Shown: positions 1 through 5,096 of the stretch, one piece after another
How positions within the stretch are numbered: the stretch's first letter is position 1
Layout: every line of letters starts with the position of its first letter
Assembly (NCBI GenBank): GCA_016926925.1
Contig: JAFGNQ010000476.1
Coordinates: 1 to 5,096, forward strand
Direction of reading: 5' to 3'
Source: Candidatus Aminicenantota bacterium
Lineage (GTDB): Bacteria; Acidobacteriota; Aminicenantia; Aminicenantales; Aminicenantaceae
Length of the DNA: 5,096 nt
The notes under the pieces: generated by a model
The model's database searches: none
What the model was told of the DNA's origin: nothing
What the model saw: the letters and a program-made list of their open reading frames with translations, nothing else
Program-made: the position numbers and the translations under genes

Positions 1-202
1 ATCTTGCTGCAAGGTCAGACGCTTCGGAGGCCGTCAGCGTGCGGTCGTGTGTTCGGTCCCACAGCTTCTCAAAAAAGTTGAGTTCCCTAAACATATAGAC
101 ATCCGGGTGATTTCCCAGGATGTGCCCCATCATGGTGGTACCGCTGCGGCCGTAGCCAAGAACAAATATTTTCAATGAATGATTCGATCTTTCTGTTTTC
201 AT
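1..202 (-). CDS. Sulfotransferase, N-terminal part (3' end cut by window edge)
   Basis: Only the first 67 codons are inside the window. Translation from the ATG at 202 gives a short polar leader, then a beta strand and P-loop-like motif GYGRSGTT at about residues 16-23, followed by MMGHILGNHPDV and FRELNFFEKLW. This G-x-G-R-S-G-T-T loop, with hP-x-v and a following E/FF, is the 5'-phosphosulfate (PAPS) binding signature of the sulfotransferase superfamily, closest in feel to Sulfotransfer_3 type proteins. Such enzymes move sulfate from PAPS to a hydroxyl or amine, often on a glycan or lipid. The start overlaps the stop of the upstream radical SAM gene as ATGA, and no convincing Shine-Dalgarno sequence precedes it, so translation probably depends on coupling. 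The acceptor and the C-terminal half cannot be judged from here. The family call is strong; the substrate is unknown. Confidence 0.88.
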   Translation of the reverse strand, partial: MKTERSNHSLKIFVLGYGRSGTTMMGHILGNHPDVYMFRELNFFEKLWDRTHDRTLTASEASDLAAR

Positions 203-1302
203 GAATGAAACTCGTTGCACGAAATGTAGCAATCCTCCCGAATCCGATCCTGAAAAGGGCAGTGGCGTTCACAAAACGAATCGTTCGCTCCTTTTCGGAT
301 ACGGCGGCGAAGTCTCCGCGCTGGCGGGCTGTTCCATATTTCACTGAATGTGCGCTCTCCGATCTTCCCAAAAGAGCTCTCAAATTTGAAGTCGAATTCA
401 CATCCGACGACGGTTCCGTCCCATTTGATGAGCGGCTGCCGGAATGGATAGACACATTGGATTTGCGGTTTTTTGCGGCGCATCCCATTTTCATATTCAA
501 ACCGTCGATGCGCCGCCTCCTCCGGTTCATAATCTCTGAATGACTCATCATGGGTTCTCATCCCCACGGTTTTCGTCGAAAACATGTTCACACCGAGGTC
601 GCGTGCAAGCTTCTCGATATTCTGCAGGTCGTCTTGGTTGTTCCGAGTGATAACCGTCCTGATGCATGAATAGGGAAAAGACGAGTTCCGCATCGATTTC
701 GCTTTTTCGATGAGAGATGCACAGAGCTTGACTTTCTCGATATCTCCGCCCTTTCGGTAAGACGTATAGATCTTTTGAGTGCTCCCGTCGAGAGCGATGA
801 TGATGGCAGTCAAACCGGAATCCACGACGGCCAACGCCTCGTCCAATGTTTGGATAAAATGTCCGTTTGTGGGGATGAGTGTCAGGATATTATGGGTGGT
901 GCATGCTTCGATCATATGGAATATTTGTCTGTTCAAGAAGGGCTCTCCCCAACTGTACAAGTATGCGGCGATGAGCACATCTCCCAATTCTTCCAGAATT
1001 TTCTGGAATGTCTCGACAGTCATGAATCCATGCTTTTGACCCGGAGCGTCTTCACCGGCGGGACAGAGGGGGCATTTCAGATTGCACATGTTGGTGGGCT
1101 CTATCTGAATGACGGCGGGAAATCCCATGACATAATCTGATTTTATTAGAGAACTCATCCCCAGCCGGAGGAGGTTGGCTTTCTGTCTGGAAGAGAGGTT
1201 CTTGGCCGTAAGTGGGATACCGTCATAAGTGAAAGCGAATTGGTTGCGGAAATACATCTCCGGAAGTTTTAGCAGGGCTTCGGAGTTTTTCATCCAAGAC
1301 AT
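199..1302 (-). CDS. Radical SAM/SPASM domain enzyme (second of the pair)
   Basis: This 367-residue protein has a 60-residue N-terminal lead, then the strand AVIQIEPTNMCNLKCPLC, whose cysteines C73, C77 and C80 form the CX3CX2C site for the radical SAM [4Fe-4S] cluster. SWGEP at 117-121 is the SAM-binding GGE-type motif, and PTNG (144-147) and IALDG (169-173) are further barrel strands. The C-terminus is a SPASM domain: C283-X12-G296-X4-C301, then WDGTVVGC, an FGKIGERTFSEIWNS segment, and C344-X3-C348-X9-C358-X3-C362. This is close to the canonical SPASM ligand pattern for auxiliary Fe-S clusters. SPASM enzymes are known as peptide maturases, anaerobic sulfatase-maturing enzymes and sugar or aminocyclitol dehydrogenases; the substrate here is not readable. 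The ATG at 1302 is supported by AGAGGAA eight bases upstream. It lies 12 bases after the first radical SAM gene and overlaps the sulfotransferase start by ATGA. Confidence 0.93.
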   Translation of the reverse strand: MSWMKNSEALLKLPEMYFRNQFAFTYDGIPLTAKNLSSRQKANLLRLGMSSLIKSDYVMGFPAVIQIEPTNMCNLKCPLCPAGEDAPGQKHGFMTVETFQKILEELGDVLIAAYLYSWGEPFLNRQIFHMIEACTTHNILTLIPTNGHFIQTLDEALAVVDSGLTAIIIALDGSTQKIYTSYRKGGDIEKVKLCASLIEKAKSMRNSSFPYSCIRTVITRNNQDDLQNIEKLARDLGVNMFSTKTVGMRTHDESFRDYEPEEAAHRRFEYENGMRRKKPQIQCVYPFRQPLIKWDGTVVGCEFDFKFESSFGKIGERTFSEIWNSPPARRLRRRIRKGANDSFCERHCPFQDRIREDCYISCNEFHS

Positions 1303-1309
1303 GAAGTGG

Positions 1310-1316
1310 TTCCTCT
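1310..1316 (-). promoter_or_regulatory. Shine-Dalgarno site of the second radical SAM gene
   Basis: On the minus strand AGAGGAA sits with its AGGA core 8 bases before the ATG at 1302 and overlaps the TAG stop (1317-1315) of the preceding radical SAM gene. It fixes the start over the nearby in-frame ATG three codons later. It also shows that this gene can be initiated independently while still being close enough for terminating ribosomes to reload. Confidence 0.75.
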
Positions 1317-2517
1317 ATTCCAGACCCATGGTCGCCAGCCGCTGAAGCCGCTTTGCCCTTTTTTTTATCGGGTGAAGTGCTCGGAAGATTCTAAGGTTAG
1401 CGGCGTGATGAGAACAACTGTAGCAGCTGCAACCGCTCACTTCAAAATCATGCTTATTGATCCGGCCGGCGGCTTTCCTGAACCTCCTGTAGGTTTCCCC
1501 ATACCAGATGTCACGAAAATCCGTATCGTTCACGTTCCCCATGGAGTCATAACACTTGCAGCAGGGGTAGACGTTCCCATCGGGCAATATACGAGTGGCG
1601 GCCCATCCATAACAGCAGGGGATGATGTGATAAAGGGCGGTTGTATCCAGCTGTCTTCTGGTGATTTTCATGAAATGGTCGATATTGTGCTTCAGTCTAT
1701 GGCTATCAAGGTAAGGTTTGATATCAGCCAGGGCCTTTCTGGCTGATGATGACTGGGCTTTGGAAGGGACCAGCCCGGCGAGTCCGGGATCATCGACATC
1801 GGCAAAGGCCCGGTACTGAAGCGCATCGGCGTTCATACGGACCGCAAACTCTGCAAAATCCTTCAGGCCGTCAATATTTTCGGACATAACGACACAGATC
1901 AGCTCGATTTTTGGATACCGGCGGCCTGATGCCTTTTTCCGTTCGGCAAGATAGTTCAGGTTATTCTCTATATCATCAAAAGTCGATTTCTTTGCTTTTG
2001 GATGGGTGCGGATGTACATATCCCGAGTTCCGGCCATGGTTGTGATGCGCAGCACATCGAATCCCATCTTCAGCAGAGCATCCATCTTGTCTTTGTCAAA
2101 CAGATAACCGGAAGTATTGACCAAACATGTCCCTCCGGCATGCTTGGCTCTGGCCATGAACTCGAGAGCGTTGTCATGCAGGAAAGGTTCCCCTCCCCCG
2201 ATGAATTCGAATCGACACGTCCCCATCGAGATCAGTTCATCGATGAGTTTGTTGGTGCGGTCCGTATTGGCATCCAGGTTCAGCAAATCCGTGAGGGATT
2301 TCTGGGAGGGCAGTTCGGAATCTCGTTTCTTTGCTCTTAAAAGAGGTTTCAGATTGGGTTTGTCCGTATGAGGGGAGTAGTAAAAACAATGAAGGCATTG
2401 GAGGCCGCATCGATTCGTCAAACCCAAGTCAGCCTGGAGGGGGCCGCCGAAAGCGCGGCTTCCGTGAAAGATTCCCATGACGCATTTGAGCTCTGTCTCA
2501 GATTGCTTCCAGTTCAT
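1315..2517 (-). CDS. Radical SAM/SPASM domain enzyme (first of the pair)
   Basis: A 400-residue protein. The strand LQADLGLTNRCGLQCLHCFY carries C37, C41 and C44, the CX3CX2C radical SAM cluster site. GGGEP at 107-111 is the SAM-contacting motif, and NTSG (134-137) and the LRITTMAGT strand (156-164) continue the barrel. About 60 residues separate the cluster loop from GGGEP, against about 37 in its neighbour, because of a basic, polar insertion near residues 50-80. The SPASM-like C-terminus has C301/C302, G314-X4-C319, then C320 and C322, MGNVNDTDFRDIW, and C363, C365 and C368. A basic tail follows (KKRAKRLQRL). The ATG at 2517 lies about 35 bases downstream of a good promoter but has only a weak ribosome-binding sequence. 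The frame stays open upstream without an ATG, GTG or TTG, so the start is less certain than the rest. It is probably the first gene of the minus-strand operon; the substrate is unknown. Confidence 0.92.
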   Translation of the reverse strand: MNWKQSETELKCVMGIFHGSRAFGGPLQADLGLTNRCGLQCLHCFYYSPHTDKPNLKPLLRAKKRDSELPSQKSLTDLLNLDANTDRTNKLIDELISMGTCRFEFIGGGEPFLHDNALEFMARAKHAGGTCLVNTSGYLFDKDKMDALLKMGFDVLRITTMAGTRDMYIRTHPKAKKSTFDDIENNLNYLAERKKASGRRYPKIELICVVMSENIDGLKDFAEFAVRMNADALQYRAFADVDDPGLAGLVPSKAQSSSARKALADIKPYLDSHRLKHNIDHFMKITRRQLDTTALYHIIPCCYGWAATRILPDGNVYPCCKCYDSMGNVNDTDFRDIWYGETYRRFRKAAGRINKHDFEVSGCSCYSCSHHAANLRIFRALHPIKKRAKRLQRLATMGLE

Positions 2518-2558
2518 GTCGAAATCATCGATCCGTTTCCGGGAAGATTGGGAAATGT

Positions 2559-2587
2559 ATTCTATAAAACTTTCCTCTCTCTGACAA
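2559..2587 (-). promoter_or_regulatory. Sigma70-like promoter for the radical SAM/sulfotransferase operon
   Basis: On the minus strand TTGTCA (2587-2582) and TAGAAT (2564-2559) are separated by exactly 17 bases. Each hexamer matches the sigma70 consensus at 5 of 6 positions. Transcription would begin near 2552, giving a leader of about 35 bases before the ATG at 2517. Activity is inferred from sequence only. Confidence 0.55.
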
Positions 2588-2626
2588 TGGAATTTATCTT
2601 CGGGAACAGGTTGTGCGCAGAGGTCA

Positions 2627-2655
2627 TTGACTGTCTCTTGTTCTTTAATTAATAT
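2627..2655 (+). promoter_or_regulatory. Sigma70-like promoter for the GT2/membrane-protein pair
   Basis: TTGACT (2627-2632, 5 of 6 consensus) is followed after 17 bases by TAATAT (2650-2655, 4 of 6). Transcription would start near 2662, leaving a very short leader of about 15 bases before the ATG at 2677. It stands back to back with the minus-strand promoter, with 39 bases between the two -35 boxes. That is enough for a shared regulator site, but I see no clear operator palindrome there. Confidence 0.5.
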
Positions 2656-2657
2656 GC

Positions 2658-2665
2658 GGGAAGGA
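2658..2665 (+). promoter_or_regulatory. Probable ribosome-binding site of the GT2 gene
   Basis: GGGAAGGA ends 11 bases before the ATG at 2677, slightly long spacing. A second purine run, AAAGGGA, touches the start codon and is too close to be the main site. If transcription begins near 2662, only the AAGGA part of the site would be in the message. Confidence 0.45.
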
Positions 2666-2676
2666 TGTGAAAGGGA

Positions 2677-3597
2677 ATGAGCGGGATAAATACGAAGAAA
2701 TCGGCCAGTATCATCGTGACGACATACAACCGGTCAGACCTGCTCAAACGTGCACTGAAATCAATCGAGTGCCAGACTCTGCAGCCTGAATGCTTTGAAA
2801 TCATCGTAGTTGATGACGGCTCCGATGACGACACGGTTGATGTTGTCAGAGAAATAAGCTTGACGTGTTCACAAATCAGGCTCATATCGAACGAGATGAA
2901 TAGGGGAGCGAGTCTTGCAAGGAATCGCGGTCTTGCACTGGCCAAAGGCGATTATATTCTGTTCACCGATGATGATTGTGTTGCGAATGCGGATTGGGCG
3001 GAGAAAATGTGCGCGACCCTGGATCGAGAGCCCGTCGTGGCGGGAGCCATCGCAAGCCCGGCATCAGGCTACATCAAGCTCTGTCACAATATCGCTCAAT
3101 TTCATCCCTTTATGCCTGGCCGAATATCAGGCCGCATCGATTTTCTTGCCGGCGCCAATATGGGCCTTCACAGGAGCGTCCTCGATGAATTGGGTGGTTT
3201 TGAAGATGAAATGATTCTGGCTGGAGACACGCAGCTGTGTCTCCGGGCCCGGTCAAGGGGATATCGCCCCTTTCTGAATCATGAAGCTGTCGTCTTACAT
3301 GATCCCCTCTACATCTCTCTCTCTGGCGCCTTCAAGAGTTCATATCGGCATGCGAAAAAAACGATTCTGTTGCGCAATAAGTACCGTTCTCTTCTCCGCA
3401 CTCCTTTCGTGCTCAGACATAGGGCGGCGTTGCTTCTGGCCGGCCCCATGATCTCACTGTTTGTCACGGCCAAAATCTATCTTAATCCCAGGCTGCTGTC
3501 ATTCTTCTGGACAGCGCCGCTCGTTTTTTTCTTGAAATGGGCGTGGTGTTTAGGAGCTGCCGTGGGATTGCGCAAGACTGACAGTAATGAACTCTGA
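2677..3597 (+). CDS. Family 2 glycosyltransferase (GT-A fold) with C-terminal membrane segments
   Basis: This 306-residue protein opens with ASIIVTTYNRSDLLKRALKSI (residues 10-30), the typical GT2 nucleotide-binding strand and helix. VVDDGSDDDT (44-53) carries the uracil/ribose-contacting aspartates, and NRGASLARNRGLALAKGDYI (75-94) is the conserved following helix. TDDD (97-100) is the metal-binding DXD-type motif. FLAGANMGLHRSVLDELGGF (156-175) is the acceptor-loop signature, and GDTQLCLRARSRGYRP (183-198) supplies the presumed catalytic base Asp184, with Gly where many relatives have Glu. Hydrophobic segments near 251-269 and 273-298 suggest C-terminal membrane anchoring. GT2 enzymes use UDP-, GDP- or dTDP-sugars; the sugar and acceptor cannot be told here. 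The ATG at 2677 is the first in-frame start after the promoter. It is followed after 21 bases, in the same frame, by the membrane-protein gene, so the two probably form one transcript and functional unit. Confidence 0.93.
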   Translation: MSGINTKKSASIIVTTYNRSDLLKRALKSIECQTLQPECFEIIVVDDGSDDDTVDVVREISLTCSQIRLISNEMNRGASLARNRGLALAKGDYILFTDDDCVANADWAEKMCATLDREPVVAGAIASPASGYIKLCHNIAQFHPFMPGRISGRIDFLAGANMGLHRSVLDELGGFEDEMILAGDTQLCLRARSRGYRPFLNHEAVVLHDPLYISLSGAFKSSYRHAKKTILLRNKYRSLLRTPFVLRHRAALLLAGPMISLFVTAKIYLNPRLLSFFWTAPLVFFLKWAWCLGAAVGLRKTDSNEL

Positions 3598-3618
3598 GGA
3601 AAAGCCAACCGAAAAGAG

Positions 3619-4614
3619 ATGAAAAATACGCAGACACGGAACAAAAAACTCAGCCCGGTTCGAATAGTCAAGGGGATCATCCTAGCCGTGGCTTTGTTCC
3701 TTTTAGCCGATTACCTTATCCGGCACAGTCATGAATTCCATTTTCTGAAAAGCCTCAGGGTCGCCTATATCATTCCCGTTGTTCTGCTCAACGTTTTCAT
3801 CCTTTTCTTGTCCGGTTATCGATTCTATCTGCTGTTGACCAACGTCGCTCATCGGATCCCGATTTATACGGTTTTTAAAACCTTCATTTTCAGCCGGTTC
3901 GTGAACAAGTTCGTTCCCTTCGGCGGGAGCGTCTATCGCGCCGTCGCGTTTAAAATCTCAGATGGAGTCAGCTATAAAAAATACATCGCGAGCAGTGTGG
4001 CGTTCGACTGGCTCAACCTCATCTTTTCCACCTTGCTCGGCATCATTGTGATCGAGTTCTATGATCCCCGTTTGAAAATCAGCGATATTCCCCTGATTCC
4101 GGTCTTTGTGGGAGCATTCCTGTTGCTTATATTGGGGATTCTTTTGATGAAAAAGGGGATCAGGTTTTTTCTTCGGCTCTTTTCTGCCGGTTGGCTTGGA
4201 AAACGCTTGGATGATGCGGTGGAAATCGCTGACAATGTCAAATCTGTCTTAGGGAATCCATCCATTCTTTGGGGGAACAGCATCATTGTTTTTCTGATCA
4301 TCGGCAGCAACCTGTGCAGTTATTTCCTGCTGTTTAAAAGTGTCGGCGTGGATATGAATGCGGCCTTGCTGCTCGTTTATCTGATCATCAACAGAATTTT
4401 CAGGTCAATGCGGATTACCCCGGCCAACCTGGGGATAAGGGAGTTTCTGATGGGATTCCTCACTTACAGCCTGGGGGCAGGGCCTGCGGAAGGCGTTGCG
4501 GTATCGATCATGGCGCGTGTGATCATACTTCTCATTCAAGGCGGATTGAGTTTGGGGTTCTTGAGCGTTGAAGGCGTCCGCCGTTTTTCCTCTCACGAAA
4601 AGGACCGGGTCTGA
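3619..4614 (+). CDS. LPG_synthase_TM / UPF0104-family polytopic membrane protein, flippase-like
   Basis: A 331-residue integral membrane protein with a basic N-terminus and roughly seven or eight hydrophobic segments, near residues 17-33, 48-66, 127-147, 157-176, 219-239, 246-260, 270-285 and 294-317. Recognisable family features are the SRFVNKFVPFGGSVYRAVAF stretch (92-111), resembling the conserved 'P-GG--R' loop, and RITPANLGIREFLMGF (265-280), matching the P-x-x-x-G-x-R-E motif of this family. The family includes the membrane domain of lysylphosphatidylglycerol synthase MprF, and many stand-alone members sit beside glycosyltransferases in glycolipid and polysaccharide loci, where transport or handling of lipid-linked product is proposed. 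That role is inference here. Its start follows the GT2 stop by 21 bases with only a poor ribosome-binding site (GAAAAGAG touching the ATG), which suggests translational dependence on the upstream gene. The stop lies 12 bases from the convergent GT-B gene. Confidence 0.88.
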   Translation: MKNTQTRNKKLSPVRIVKGIILAVALFLLADYLIRHSHEFHFLKSLRVAYIIPVVLLNVFILFLSGYRFYLLLTNVAHRIPIYTVFKTFIFSRFVNKFVPFGGSVYRAVAFKISDGVSYKKYIASSVAFDWLNLIFSTLLGIIVIEFYDPRLKISDIPLIPVFVGAFLLLILGILLMKKGIRFFLRLFSAGWLGKRLDDAVEIADNVKSVLGNPSILWGNSIIVFLIIGSNLCSYFLLFKSVGVDMNAALLLVYLIINRIFRSMRITPANLGIREFLMGFLTYSLGAGPAEGVAVSIMARVIILLIQGGLSLGFLSVEGVRRFSSHEKDRV

Positions 4615-4626
4615 ATCGATCTCATT

Positions 4627-5096
4627 TTACTGCGAATCATATGGAAGGAAGTCCTCAATCGTTTTGATAAGATGTTCCCAGGAAAATCTATTCCTTTCCC
4701 GTTTGATCGCCTCGGCCATGGTGTCCCTTGCGCTTTTCATGAAAAAACTCGTGACCGCGTTTGCCAGGGCCTGAGGGTTTTTCGGGGGAACGAGAAAACC
4801 CGTTTCTTGGTCGCGGACAACTTCGGATAATGATCCGATCCCGGAAACCACGACAGGTTTGTTGAAACCGAAGGCCAGTTGTATGAGTCCGCTCCCGGTA
4901 ACAGTGAGATAGGGAAGGACCACAATGTCGGATGCATGGAAAAAAAGAGGGATTTCCTCGTTCGGAATGTATGCGTCAATGATTGTGACCTTTTTCCCGA
5001 TATCGAGTTTCTCGATGGATTTCAAGTATGCGTCTTTGCTCTCCCAAAATTCACCCGCGATGACGAGCCTGGCATCGATTTTCTCCAGTATGAGAG
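4627..5096 (-). CDS. GT-B glycosyltransferase (family 4-like), C-terminal part; 5' end outside window
   Basis: The frame is open from the right edge to the TAA at 4629-4627, giving 155 residues. It includes LVIAGEFWESKDAY at the edge (about 5067-5026), so the TTG at 5025 is an internal leucine, not the start. The order is typical of a GT-B C-terminal domain (Glycos_transf_1): the 'vIaGe' strand, VTIIDAYIPNEEIPLFFHAS (the linker before the donor site), DIVVLPYLTVTGSGLIQLAF, NKPVVVSGIGSLSEVV, ETGFLVPPKNPQALANAV and a final amphipathic helix. It would transfer an activated sugar to a lipid or glycan acceptor at the cytoplasmic membrane face. The EX7E glutamates common in GT4 are not at their usual place; a T-x-SG-x-x-Q-x-A form is present instead. 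It is convergent with the membrane-protein gene, and I see no stem-loop terminator in the 12-base gap or near it. Confidence 0.9.
   Translation of the reverse strand, partial: LILEKIDARLVIAGEFWESKDAYLKSIEKLDIGKKVTIIDAYIPNEEIPLFFHASDIVVLPYLTVTGSGLIQLAFGFNKPVVVSGIGSLSEVVRDQETGFLVPPKNPQALANAVTSFFMKSARDTMAEAIKRERNRFSWEHLIKTIEDFLPYDSQ

Noticed and set aside
775..1140. A 121-codon plus-strand open frame (and others at 205-543 and 2002-2340)
   Set aside because: These are antisense shadows of the two radical SAM genes and have no recognisable motifs or ribosome-binding sites.
1306..1746. A 146-codon plus-strand open frame
   Set aside because: It lies wholly antisense to the SPASM end of the first radical SAM gene, whose cysteine motifs are unmistakable, and its translation shows no family signature.
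2562..2627. Minus-strand 21-codon ORF considered as a precursor peptide for the radical SAM enzymes
   Set aside because: It lies over and upstream of the likely operon promoter and has no Cys or core-like repeat; it is better treated as a possible frameshifted N-terminus or chance.
2654..2680. Eight-codon plus-strand ORF (ATG at 2654) whose TGA overlaps the GT2 start as ATGA
   Set aside because: It starts inside the likely -10 box, so its start codon would lie upstream of the predicted transcript start; the peptide shows no regulatory codon pattern.
4600..4660. Intrinsic terminator between the convergent genes
   Set aside because: There is a short GACCGGGTC palindrome with no usable loop and repeated GAATC in direct orientation, but no GC-rich stem followed by a T run on either strand.
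4627..5025. Reading the GT-B gene as a complete 132-residue protein starting at 5025
   Set aside because: The codon at 5025 is TTG and the frame continues to the window edge with clear GT-B sequence (LVIAGEFWES), so it is a partial gene.

Overview
The window is a tightly packed piece of what looks like a surface-glycan or glycolipid biosynthesis locus from a bacterium. It holds six protein-coding genes, two of them cut by the window edges, and essentially no spare DNA. There are no RNA genes, insertion sequences, CRISPR arrays or long repeats that I can see. Base composition is moderate and codon use looks even across the genes. Two radical SAM/SPASM enzymes, a sulfotransferase and lipid-carrier-type glycan enzymes together would fit an anaerobic Gram-negative such as a Desulfobacterota (deltaproteobacterial) lineage. 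That placement is a low-confidence inference from gene content only.

Layout. Positions 1-2517 are a three-gene operon on the minus strand, read right to left. First is a 400-residue radical SAM/SPASM protein (2517-1315). Twelve bases later comes a 367-residue radical SAM/SPASM protein (1302-199). An ATGA stop/start overlap then leads into the N-terminus of a PAPS-dependent sulfotransferase (202-1) that runs off the left edge. Positions 2518-2676 are a divergent intergenic region with a good sigma70-like promoter facing each way. Positions 2677-4614 are a plus-strand pair: a family 2 glycosyltransferase and a polytopic membrane protein of the LPG_synthase_TM/UPF0104 type. A 12-base gap (4615-4626) separates this pair from a convergent minus-strand GT-B (family 4-like) glycosyltransferase, whose C-terminal 155 residues fill 4627-5096.

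How the genes may work together. The two glycosyltransferases would build a glycan or glycolipid. The membrane protein would handle the lipid-linked product or act as partner to the GT2 at the membrane. The sulfotransferase would add sulfate, and the two radical SAM enzymes would carry out one or two further radical modifications, on a sugar, a lipid-linked intermediate or a peptide. No precursor-peptide gene is visible, which slightly favours a glycan or small-molecule substrate, but the cluster continues beyond both edges.

Most notable points: the translationally linked radical SAM pair plus sulfotransferase; two adjacent gene pairs that lie in the same reading frame and are split by a single stop codon each; an unusual upstream open frame before the first radical SAM gene; and a GT-B enzyme lacking the usual EX7E glutamates.
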